The notes beneath the pieces were generated by a model, which was given only the letters and a program-made list of their open reading frames with translations, searched no databases and was not told where the DNA came from. Positions 35,108 through 46,090 of a stretch of DNA of 64,000 nt are shown here, one piece after another; position 1 is the stretch's first letter, and the number at the start of each line of letters is the position of its first letter. Position numbers and translations under genes: made by a program. The DNA comes from Lathyrus oleraceus (lineage: Eukaryota; Streptophyta; Magnoliopsida; Fabales; Fabaceae): the NCBI RefSeq assembly GCF_024323335.1, contig NC_066579.1, positions 239,429,475-239,493,474 of the forward strand, written 5' to 3'.

Positions 35108-36020
35108 AACCCAGTAACCGGTTGTGGATAATCTTCCATGCGAGTATATTATCTATGTTATGACGGTAATAGATAATATATCTCATGCACTCTTTGGTCC
35201 CCTGCGGAGTCAGATTTTCATGAATTGAGATATACCTTTTTAGGTCCTCGTCAGATGATTTAGTTGATTGATATCTCTCACCATTATACCGGTCTTAGAT
35301 ATTCATTCTTCCCGAGCTTGTTGTTCTCTCACCCTTATACCGGTGATTAGATCACATGTCTCCTTGAGCTTGTTACCCAGTAACAGGTAACACGTCATCC
35401 CGCTGCTTCCCCTGGAGAGTCTTTCTAGATTTCCCCAGCGGAGTTTCTGTTGTGGATATCCTTTCGCTGTGTTGGCATATTCCCCAATACTGGCATTTTC
35501 CCCGGCAGGGATGTTTTGTTCAAATCTTTCCCCAGCCTGAGTCCGGATTTTTATCCGAAGTATCCGTTGTGGATAGTTTTGCTGTGTTGGCATATTCCCC
35601 AATACGTGCATTTTTGAGTCAGCTCGATGTCTTTCCAATGGATTTATTCCCTTTGGAAACTCTTTTCCCCAGCTTTGAGTCGTGACCTGCTCACGCGGTT
35701 TCAGTCCTTTACTCCCCTAATTCTGAGTCGTGACCTGCTCACGCATTTCTTTTCTTATCCCCATGAGAGTCTCCATTAGAGTCTCTGTTCCCTAGTGAGT
35801 GTATTACTCCTATGGATTGTCTTTTTTTTTCTGATCTTTTCTTCTTTGTGGACACATATCCCCACAGAGTTTGTTTGTTTTGCATACATACATTTGCATT
35901 ATGAGGTCTCTTAGGGACCAAAATTTGTCTCTTTGTTATTATTTAAGCCCATTCTACCTCGTCGAGACGAAGATTTTAACATTCACTTCTCCGGCTAGAA
36001 TGACCTTAAATAGGGGCATT
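35108..36020 (+). other. B 3' UTR, last part, with polypurine-like end
   Basis: Continues the motifs of the 3' UTR (CCCCAGCGGAGTT, TGAGTCGTGACCTGCTCACG twice near 35675 and 35723). It ends in AAATAGGGGCATT at 36008-36020, a plausible plus-strand priming tract just before the LTR; C has AATAGGGGCAGT at the same place. Confidence 0.6.
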
Positions 36021-39000
36021 TGTAAGACCCCAATTTTTGTCCCTAAGATCCCTCATGGCATCATAGCATTGCATTGCATAGCCTCAAGGATCATTTGAGC
36101 ATCTTGGCTTCCTTTCCCTTTGGGTAGGGATCTCCTGTGAGTGGTTTGAGGTCACCAGGCATGCTTGAATTGTATATCATTGCTTTTCTCATTTTGTTTA
36201 CTAACCAAACGCACAAAAATATGTCATTTACATTTTTTATTTGTAGCTCAAACAAACACCAGGTCAAGAGCTTCAAGAAGATCCTTTGTGCAAGAGATGA
36301 GGTATTTTTCTTGAGATGAAGACCACATGATCATTATATTGAGCTTACATGAGCTAGGGTTCCATTTTGGAGCAATTTCATCAAGTGGTAAAGGCTCAAG
36401 TTCATTAAGACATTTCAAGGTCATCTGAGGACCAAAAAGTCAACTGTGCAGTCAACTGAGGGCTTTGAGGTTGGGAAATGAGTTGAAACACCTTAATCAT
36501 GTTTAAATGAGGCTTATTCATCATTCTAAACATCCATCTTGAAGATTCAAAGGTCATGGCAAAAGTTACTAAAAATGGAAAATGACCTGTAATTCAAAGT
36601 TTCCAAATTTGGCAAGTTTTAGTCAACATTCAACTTGACTTGTTAATGTCAAAGAAGTTTCAAATGGATTTTTGGTGAACATGAAAATTGTAGATCATTG
36701 TCTCCCCTTTCCAAAAAGTCCTAATTCATGTCCATATGATGAATGGTTGAGAAGTTATGGTCATTTGATCACAAGGTGTGCATGGAAATGGCCTAACTTT
36801 TGATACAAAGCTCCAAATTGGTCCATTCTTTTTGCAAAATGCTCCTCATGTTCAAGACATTTCAAATGAACCATTGCCATGCATGGGAAGAGTGTGTATT
36901 ATCATCATTTCTCATGTGATCATTTTGGAGGGAATTTCCATAATTCAAAATTGGCTTATGATACAAGCAAAACAACAATTCCATGATAATCCTTGGTTGA
37001 TTTTAAGTGAATTCCAAACCTTGCATGGTACTGTACACGTGGGACATGGCCATAATGAGCTCATGTGCAATTTTGCAAGATACTCCAATTCTCACTAATC
37101 ATGATTATTGAATGGCTTAATTGGTTTTCAGTGTGATTAACAGGCCATATAAAAGCCAAACCCTGACCATAATCAAAAGAGACAAGCATTTTCAGATCTC
37201 AAATTTTCAAGTTCCCTCCAATTTTCTCTCTCTTCGATTCTTCAATTTCTCCACACAAACACCAAAAATTCTTCAAGATTCTTGATCATCATGCTTCATT
37301 GAGCAAGAGTCAACCATTGGTTTGATCAATTCAGTCCATATTCGAGCTGTTCAAGTGCATCTTCATGGAAATGGAAGTTTGAAATTGAGCTAGATCCAGT
37401 TGGTTTCAATGGATTCTCTTTGCACAAAGCTTCAAGGCAATTGTAGTGGAGTAGATCTGGAGCTCTAGAGCAGTTGATAGCACGATTTCAGCAACCTCCA
37501 TTTCAAGTAAGTCAAAATTTCGTCATCTCCTTTTGTTGTTTAAAGACCATAGAACTGTAGATCTCATTGTGTAGAGAACATAAATATGATTAGAATTGAA
37601 AATGGATGAATATCGAGCATGTATGATGAACTTAAAGTTTGGATCTCAAAAATGTTTTGCTTCGATCTGGAAAATTCATGATGATTTAGGATGTTTTGAT
37701 ATGATATTTGGAATCTACATGGCCTGGCGGTTCTAACGGTGTATAATTTGTGGAATTCTGGAAAATTTGTGTTGAACTCCGAATCCTACCGGAGAAGACG
37801 ACCGGAGCTACAGCTCCGGCGTCTGATGTGTCTTAGGGTTTATGTCTGCGTGTTTGCCATGCGAGCGCTTGCATGTTCATTTCATTGGATGTGATCTCTT
37901 TGACCTTGCCACGCGTGCTGTTGACTGATGATGTGTTCGTGCCATGTATTAAATGAAACGGTGTGTTTTGAGTTTCAAACATGGACCGTTGATTTGCTTT
38001 TCGCGCCTGATCATGTGGCTGTGATATTTCTGATTTTAATTCAAATATTTGTTTCCCTCCATATTTCTTTTGATATTTCATTTATTTTGTTCATCTTAGA
38101 AAAAATCATTAAAAATTGAAAAATGATCCAAATTAACTCCAATTTTTCTTCATAGTTTCGTTTTAATGTCTAGTTTTTTTAGTATTATTTTCATGATTTG
38201 TTGATGTCTGGTTTTTTAATTGTGAATTTTTGAATTGATGTTGTGTTAAATTGATATGTTGCATTCAATGCTTTGTGAAATCTTCATCTTTGATCCAATT
38301 GATTTGATTCTTTGTATGCTTGATCTTCACTCATGATATGAATGTTTGAGCACTAGTTTGAATTTTTTCCCATACGCTATCATTGTTTTTGACACATGAA
38401 GATGTGTGTGACAATTTGGGTCACATTTTTGGCATTCAATTTGTTCATTTTTGTTCATCTATCATTTGAACTCTTCTGTATTTGATTTTTTGCATATTGC
38501 TTATTCATAACATGAGAAACTTGCATAAAAAAATTCATAGCCATTGCATGCTTTTCTGTTTTGATTTGAATTTTCTAAATTGGAAGTTCACTTTGTGCAC
38601 ATTTTGTGATCATTGCATAGCATAGGCCATTTGAGATATTTTCCTATTGAATTGATGCTGGTCCTTTTGAGGACATTTTGTGACATGTTTGAACTTGCAT
38701 TATGTGGAAGATTGAGTTCTGTTTTGATCATTTGGTTTGGTTTTGAACTTAGTATTTGTACTAGTGTTTTGTGCATATACTAATTGTGCTTTGTGTTTCA
38801 GGTTTGGACATTTAGCATTGATGGTTGGTTTGTTCTCACTTTGTGAGATGCAAATGATTTGAGTTCTAACTCTTATTTGTTTTGTAGGTTCTAATTGATG
38901 TGCTTGAGCTCATTTGAGTGCTTGAGCATTGTTCATTAAGTTGTGTAACTGTGAATAAATCCACTGTTTGTCTGTTGGTTTTCTGACTGAAATATTAACT

Positions 39001-39728
39001 GTTTAGCTTTTGTACAGGTACATTAGTTGCTTGCTTTTAGCTCTTGCTTGAGATTTTGATTGTGGTTGATACACCACGTAGGTAGTTATCTTCTTACTCC
39101 ATGTAGTCTGGAAGTCCTGTCACCTTTTTGGCAGGCATTTTGCTGGCAAGTCCTCCTTAAGAGGCTCTGTTTGTGTTTGTTTACAATTGTGCCAAAGACC
39201 TCCAAGATGAGGCATGTGCTACTTGATAAGACCTCTAAGAGTTGAGGCAATTGACGGATAAAAGGGATTAGTAGCCAATCCCCCGTTATTCAGTGAGTCA
39301 TTCTTTATGCTCGCACTACGTGCTGATGCTTTTGAACATGTACCCAAGATCTTTGTCTAGTGTCTGTCAAGTGGAATAGGATCCCACTTTCTGGATCCCC
39401 ACGCTTTCTTTGTCATGAGCTCACCCCGGCCAGGGTTAAGAGCATGAGGTCTCATCCTCATTTCCATTTTGATCAGCTTCACCCTAACTCTTAATGTTAG
39501 TGGTTAAGAGTTACAGATTACCCTTGTACAATTTGACTTGTTTGTCGAGGTTGATACAACCCCTCTTGACTAAAGCCCACCCATTGTTTGAAGCCTCTTG
39601 TATGTATATAGTGTATGATGATTTTTTGCTTGTGAACTTTTGATGTTCTTGCTTTTGATATTTGTTTGTTATGGTTGGGAGTCGGATATAAGTCCATGTA
39701 TTGGCATTCTGTTTCCGTTTTGCTGTTA
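36021..39728 (+). repeat. B 3' LTR, 3'-truncated
   Basis: Starts TGTAAGACCC and follows 17853-21555 nearly base for base, with a few substitutions and small indels (for example a 4-base deletion near 37778). It breaks at TGTTA (39724-39728), where the text switches to the C LTR. About 634 bp of the LTR end is lost. TATAAAA is at 37148-37154; the telo-box is altered (AAACCCTGA). Confidence 0.87.
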
Positions 39729-41867
39729 TCATCATTTTTGACACATAGAGAAAAATGTGACGATTTGTGTCACATTTTTGACATTGAATTGGTGCATTTT
39801 TGTTCACAAAGCATTTGCATCATTTTTGACTTGATCTTTTGCATATTGAACATTCCTGGCATAAGGAACTTATACAAAAAAAATCCCAAAGTCATTGCAT
39901 GCATTTCTGATTTGATATGAATTTTCTAAATTGGAAGTTCATTTTGTGCATATTTTTGGTCATTACATTACATAAGCAAGTTGAGGTACTTGATCATTGA
40001 TTTGATGCTGGTCCTTTTGAGGGAATTGGAGGGAGTGTTTGAATGTGTGATGTGCAAAAGGATGGGTCCTGGATTGGTCATTTGGTTAGGTTTTGAGTCT
40101 TGTCTTTGTACTAGAGTTTTGACCCAATTTTAGGGTTTGTTCTTGGTCCATTGTTTAACTTGGTTTGGGGTCTTCTTTGTGGTGTGAGCCTTTGCCTCTT
40201 TTGCATTGGTTTGATCCCTGATTTGTGAGTCTTGAGTCATTTGATTGGTGTATTCATTCAAGTCACACATCTTTTGGAGGCTTTAATAAGTGTTTGAAGA
40301 GGTATGAAGCCATTGTGAGCAAGTTTTGAGTGCAAGCTTGTGCTACTTGAGTTTTCAAGGGGTTTATGGTTGATGTTGGATCATTGGAGTATGGATTATG
40401 GGGTGGTCATTTGAAGGAACCTACTTCTGACTTGGAGTGATCTTGATTCAATTCATCTCATGCCATTGTTTGTTTATGCTTTGTTGTGTTGATTGAATGT
40501 ACATGAACTAACTTTGTCTCTTATTTCAGGTTTGGATACTCATCATTGATGATTGGGTTTGTTCTCACCTTGTGAGATACAAAATGCATTGAGTTCTGAC
40601 CTATTTTTGTTTTGTAGGGTTTTAATTGATGTGGTGAGCCCATGAGCTCATTTGAGTGCTAGAGAACTTATGCATTGAATTGTGTAACTGTTAGAGGATT
40701 TCATTGCTTGTCTTCTGGTTTTATGACTGAAGTACTAACTATTTAGTCTTTGTACAGGTACCTTAGTTGCTTGCTTGCTTTAGCTCTTGCTTGAGCATTG
40801 GATTGTGGTTGACACACCACTCAGGTAGTTAGCTTCTTACTTCATGTAGTCTAGAGTCCTGTCACCTTTTTGGTAGGCATTTTGCTGGCAAGTCCTCCTT
40901 CAGAGGCTCTATTTGTGTTTGTTTAAAATTGTTCCCAAAGACCTCCAAGAATAGGCATGTGTTATATGATAAGACCTCCAAGAGAAGAGGTAATTGACAG
41001 AAGGTAGGGATCTGTAACCGATTCCCCGTTATTCCGTGTGTCGTTCTTTATGCTCGCACTACGTACTGATGCTTCTGAACATGTGCCCCAGATCTTTTGT
41101 CCAGACTCTGTCAAGTGGAAAAGGATCCCACTTTCTGGATCCCCACGCTTTCTGTGTCATGAGCTCACCCTGACCAGGGTTAAGAGCTATGAGGTCTCAT
41201 CCTCATTACCATTTTGATCTGCTCACCCTGACGTTCAATGTCAGTGGTTAAGAGCCCATTTGATTACCCTTACAGTTTGGCGTGTTTGTCGAGGTTGATA
41301 TGACCCCTCTTGACTAAAGCCCTCCCATTGTTTGAGACTCTTGTATGGATATAGTGTGTGATGTTTGTTCACTTGTGTTGGTGTGTTCATTTGCTTTCCT
41401 CTTCTCATCTCCATTTCTGTAGGAGTTGTACGATTAACTTCTGAGGAAGTTGAACGTATGTAGAGTTTAGACTTGAGTTGACTCACTTCCAGGATGAGTT
41501 AAGTTCTTGTTAGAGACCTCAACTTGGGGATATTGATTGCATGACAACTATTAGGCTCGAGTCTTAGTCTCCCTATTAGTTTGTTATTTCCCTGGTCTCT
41601 GGTTAGGAGAGTGTTTTACCCCTGGTAAGGGGAACTACGTCGCCCTGATTCTCATACCAGATGAGATACGTAGGCATGAGGTTGAGAGCAATCTCTCCGT
41701 TCACCTTTTTCTTTGTTTTCGCGTGTGTTCACCCTTATTCTCGACTTGTGTTTACCGTTTCGAGCCTTTGTTTCCGGTATTTGCTGGCGTTGGTGTGAGT
41801 ACCCGTTTGTTCAGCGTGTGTGTGTGTGGTATGTTCATACCTTGGGGGATTTCTTCTGTTATTAGTC

Positions 41868-42011
41868 GGGGTTCACTAGTTGGGGTTCACTTTGGTTACC
41901 TGTTATCCGTTCGGGGTTCGCCTATATTGACTTGGGGTTCATATTGGGGTTCATCTTCGGGGTTCATTGGTGACGATTGTTCTTCATATTGGGGTTCATC
42001 TTTGGGGTTCA
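41868..42011 (+). repeat. GGGGTTCA cluster, C 5' LTR
   Basis: Eight copies of GGGGTTCA (one GGGGTTCG) at irregular spacing of 11-33 bp. The same cluster is at 60078-60221 in the 3' LTR. Confidence 0.85.
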
Positions 42012-42126
42012 TTTGTGGTGACTGGTTATATATATCGGGAGTTTATTCAGGATTTGGTTACTTTGTTGGGGTCCGTTCTGATAACCTTTTTCTTTGGTGT
42101 TCGCTGGTTAGCGTTTGTTATTGTTA

Positions 42127-42234
42127 GGAGTCGGGTGTAAGTCCATGTATTAGCATTCTGTTTCCTTTTTGTTATTGTTAGGAGTCGGGTGTAAGTCCAT
42201 GTATTGGCATTCTGTTTCCTTTTGGGTGTTTCTT
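42127..42234 (+). repeat. 54-bp tandem repeat, two units, C 5' LTR
   Basis: Units begin GGAGTCGGGTGTAAGTCC at 42127 and 42181. Homologous to the 51-bp triple repeat of the B LTR. Confidence 0.85.
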
Positions 42235-42756
42235 TTGACGTCTCAGCGCCCTTTTTGGTGTCTTGTTTCAGCGTGCGTTAGCCGAGCTACGAGTGCTCTG
42301 ATTCTCCTCTGGATAGAGAAGATACGTAGGCATAGGATGCGATGTCCTAGCGAGCATGTCCCCTTTTCCCGAACTACGTCGACTCTGATGTTTGTTTCTA
42401 ACAAACTACGTAGGCCCAGGATGCAACATCCTGCCGAGTCCACTTCCTCTGTCTTCTTTCTCTCCCCCACCTGTTTATTGTTCCAGTTTATGCAGTTTCT
42501 TTGAGCAGTTTATTAGCAGCCCTTTCCTTTTCTTTGAGCTATCTTTTGAGCGTGGATCCCGTCGAGTACGGCGGACGTGAGGGGGTGCTAATCCTTCTCC
42601 TTGCGTAACCGACTCCCGTACCTTGTAATCTCTGGTCGTAAGACCGTTCCTTTCCCTTTCTTAGGTTAGTCCTACGCTCCCTTTCCGTCATAGGATGAAT
42701 AGCGTCGGTGGGGGCTCTGTTTTTTCCCCGCCGGTTGTTTTTCACGTCGCGATAAC

Positions 42757-42774
42757 TGGCGACTCTGCTGGGGA
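42757..42774 (+). other. C primer-binding site
   Basis: TGGCGACTCTGCTGGGGA, identical to A and B, two bases after the LTR end. Confidence 0.87.
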
Positions 42775-43829
42775 ATGAAGTTGACCTCTTGCTGGTCCAT
42801 CTTCCCTAAGCGAGTCAATCCTAGCGCTCTTTAGCGTAGTTTTTAGGGTAGTTTGGGTTGCTTTTATTGCTTTATTTATTGCATTTGTGATTATTATACT
42901 GTGATTATATGTATATTTGCATATATGTTTGCATGCATTATGTTGTCACTGTGCTGGATTCTAGACAAGTGTGGTTCCTTTGATTTGGGGGTGGGTGTCC
43001 TGAGCGGGGCTAAAACCCAAGCCCGAGTATACACCTAGGATTAGCGTGGTCTCATGTTTCCTCACATGTTAGATCAACATGTTGTTGCGACGTGACATAC
43101 CACAGCCGGACGAGGTTCTTTTGAGAGAGCTCTTCCTTGTGGAGTTTCCACTATGGTTGGGTTATCTCTTTTGAGCTGTTGCCTTCGGTGACCGTTCTTT
43201 CCCGGATCTTTGGTTTAGATGATCTTATGAGAGTTGCACGGCACTCCCGAAAGGGCAAACCCGTTGAGTATCTCATCCGATTGTCGAGATCGATTATCCG
43301 CCTTATGATGACCTTATTAGAATTCACCCGTGAGGGGAGGGGTTTGGTTCCTACAGGTACAGGTTTTGTTGGTGACTTTGGTTCGGTTCGTGATCGGGGT
43401 TCTATTTATAAGTTGGATTTATGGATATTTATTTCTGACACGCCGGAGTTCTGTCCGTGATTTTTATTGGCGGGTTCCATTTGTTTCGGATCCCCCGGGT
43501 TAGAGGTGGGGTTACTTGTTCAGATGATCTTGTTGCTGTCCGTTCAGTGATTTTCCTGTGATGATGGTGATGTATTCTCCGGTTCTGTTTATTTCGGATC
43601 CCCCGAGTTGGATTTGTGGTTACTTAGTCCCTTGGATGGTTGTGATCAGTTCTGAGCCCGGAATCCAGTACAGTTGATGTTCAGATGTCTTGGAGGATGG
43701 CACTATGAGTTGCATTCATGCATCCGCATCATTCCCATTTTGCATTTATCCGCATCTAACTCATGTTTATCCATATGCAGGGTACATTCTTGATTGAGAT
43801 TCTGGCTGAGAGACATCCTTGTTTCAGGT
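42775..43829 (+). other. C untranslated leader
   Basis: No conserved ORF. It includes repeated GTTTATTTCGGATCCCCCG-like text (43483 and 43584) and ends shortly after ATATGCAGGGTAC (43774), which looks like a 3' splice site ahead of ORF1; this is unproven. Confidence 0.5.
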
Positions 43830-45551
43830 ATGAGGACCGACTTAAAAGATGATGTTGTCTACAGCTTCTTTGATCCAGAGATTAGCGTGTTGAAGGGCAT
43901 GATAGCATTGATTACGCCTGACCATGTGGGGATGTTCCATGAGGCTTATGGCAGCATTACGAAGATGATTTTCAGGCTCACAGATGGGGACCGGAGTGCC
44001 ATCCATACTCTTCTCCAGTTTTATGATCCGGGTTTGAGATGTTTTGTCTTCCCAAACTATTTGTTGGGACCTTTGATGGAGGATTATGCCGGTATTCTAG
44101 GCATTCGGGTCAGAAACCAGATTCCTTTTTATGTTACTAAGGAAGAACCTGATATTGTTGAGGTTTCTCGTGCTCTTTATTTGAGCCCGGAAGTGACTAA
44201 GAAAGGTTTGAAGGAGAAAGGAAAGTTGTCTGGTTTTCATCTGAGTTTCTTGGAGGCCAAAGCCAAGGAACATGTCGTTTTGGGTAATTGGAAGACTGTT
44301 TGTGCTTTGCTTGCCGTAAGCATTTATGGAATTATCCTGTTCCCTAATCAGAAAATTTTTGTGGATATTAATGCCATCCGGGTGTTTGCTCAGAAGAATC
44401 CCATTCCTACCTTGATTGGGGATGTTTATTATTCGGTCCATAATCGGAACGAGAAGCGGCGTGGAGGATTGGTTAGATGTTGTGCTCAATTGTTATATAA
44501 GTGGTTCATGGGATATTTGCCTTCCAAGGGTGCCTTTGTCTTTCTTGACCATACTGTAAGTTGGGCAACCAAGTTGATGGGTTTGCGAGCCAAGGACATA
44601 GCTTGGACTCACATTGATGTGGCTGGATGAGATTTTATTTACAGCTGCGGGAGTTTTCCCAATGTGCCCCTTATAGGAGTTCAAGGGTGTATTAATTATA
44701 ACCCGACGCTTCTTAAGAGACAAATGGGATTTGCTATGGAGGTTCCTCCCCTCGAGCGTGAGATTCAGGAGTCTTTCTACTTCCCGGTCGAGGGTAATCA
44801 GTCATTGTTGGTGCAAGTGTCTGATGCATGGCGCAACATTCAAAGGAAAGGCAAGATTCCTTTTGGTAGAGCTAACAACAGGTCTTTTCCTCCATTTGAT
44901 GAATGGCTCAGAAAGAGGGTTGAGCTCACTCGTCTGCCATTTCCTGTGGGTGATCTTTGGTATCCGTTGATTGAGGAGCCACACTCTTCTGTCAGTATGG
45001 AAGAATTTCTTGAGATGAGGAGGGCAAGAGATCAACTGCAAGCAGAGAAGACTGAGATAGAAATGAGTGTTGCTGGAATTCAACTGGCTAATCAGGAGAT
45101 CAAGGGGAAAGCAGAAGACTAGGCTAAGAGACATGCTCAAGAGGTGAAGCGTTTTGAGAAAGACACCGCCTATTACTGTAAGATCAGCCAAGCTTTAGAG
45201 TCATCTACGAAGGAGCACGACCTTACCAAAGAGCAGTTGGCTAGAGCTTTGAAAGTCATTGAAGATGAAAAGAAGAGACAAGTCCTTGTGAAGACTCAGA
45301 GGGAAGCTAGAGCCAAAGCCCTTACCACAGAGTGGGAAGCGAAGCTGAGGGTTAAGGAAGAAGAGAAAGCGAAGATTATGGCCGAGAGAGATTACTATCT
45401 TGCTGAGAGGGACCATTATTTCCGTCAGATGAAGATTCATCAGAAAGAGGTGGGAAGACTTCAGTAGGAGAACACTGAGCTCAGGTTCACTATGAAGTTT
45501 ACCGGGATGGTTGATGATGCAGAGCCTTCTGTGGGACCTTCTTCAGATTAG
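43830..45551 (+). pseudogene. C ORF1 (unknown function), three stops
   Basis: Homologous in layout to A/B ORF1 but strongly diverged. Shared anchors are QFYDPxLRCFxF, EDYAGILGI, IYGIILFPN, DINAIRVFAQKNPIPTLIGD and LLYKWFMGYLP. The ATG at 43830 is the first in the conserved frame. Stops at 44628 (TGA), 45120 (TAG) and 45465 (TAG) lie in one frame, which ends at TAG 45549-45551. From about 45000 the protein is a long, highly charged coiled coil (for example ARALKVIEDEKKRQ, AERDYYLAERDHYFRQM). The tail is longer than in A/B. No catalytic motif seen. Function unknown; self-association through the coiled coil is a guess. Confidence 0.8.
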
Positions 45552-46090
45552 TTTTTATTGCAGTTGTTATCATGTGTTGGATTACCGTCAGGCATGTCGA
45601 CGGAATTCGCTTGCTCATATTTCTTTCCGATTTTGGAGGATTGTAAAGTTGATTTATATCAGATATGATATATGACTCTCGCACGTGTTGCACACTTTTG
45701 CTATACAGTGGTTATTATCATTTAGTGATTGATCCCAAAGCTTTATTTGCTTTTCCGTGTTACACTTACTTAACACACACATGGTCGGATGATATCTTTG
45801 CTAAGGCACAACTTTCTGTTCTGTACGGCAAAGCCAGATGATTTATGTCAGAATGTTGCTGTCGAATTATTATCCGTCTCCATGAAGCCAGGATCGAAGG
45901 ACAGAATGTTCCTCATACGGATAAACATTGCATTCATGCATGAATCATAATAACTTGTCCTCTATTTTGCAGGTGTCGGTTTCTAACGTGTTTGGTTGTT
46001 ACAGGAATCATTGCTCGCGCACGCAGAATCATCCCTCTGCACGTAACTCGTCCGCACAGATACTTTACCAGACGCAACAAGCCTAGACTG
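45552..46090 (+). other. C spacer between ORF1 and gag
   Basis: Non-coding up to about 46004. Two 3' splice-site-like sequences are seen: TTTTGCAG ending at 45972 and TTGTTACAG ending at 46004. After 46005 the gag frame is open and encodes RPHRYFTRRNKPRL before the first ATG, matching A/B upstream residues. Confidence 0.55.

Larger units (their letters stand above)
17853..39728 (+). mobile_element. Ogre-like Ty3/gypsy element B (non-autonomous)
   Basis: Complete 5' LTR, PBS, leader, ORF1, gag, aRH-INT, long 3' UTR, and a 3' LTR cut at 39728. PR and RT are deleted in frame. It is inserted in A's aRH coding region. The two LTRs differ by only a few substitutions per several hundred bases by eye, so the insertion is fairly recent. 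Within B sit a solo LTR in gag and a 2-kb insert in the 3' UTR. Confidence 0.85.
39729..42754 (+). repeat. C 5' LTR, 5'-truncated (about 3.0 kb)
   Basis: Matches 58105-60964 of the C 3' LTR closely, so about the first 2644 bp are missing. It ends CGCGATA (the 3' LTR has CGCGACA), two bases before the PBS. It contains 169 bp (40432-40600) that the 3' LTR lost between two TTCTGAC repeats, a GGGGTTCA cluster (41868-42011), a 54-bp repeat pair (42127-42234), the GGGTGCTAATCCTTC module (about 42576) and TGGGGGCTCTG at 42709, a mutated PBS-like site. Confidence 0.85.

Noticed and set aside
41868..42011. tRNA genes suggested by GGTTC motifs
   Set aside because: No A box, acceptor stem or anticodon arm around the motifs.
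41723..42127. 134-codon ORF in the C LTR (also 59933-60250)
   Set aside because: Composition driven by GGGGTTCA repeats; the second LTR copy breaks the frame.
43137..43460. 107-codon ORF in the C leader
   Set aside because: No counterpart in A or B leaders and no recognisable motif.
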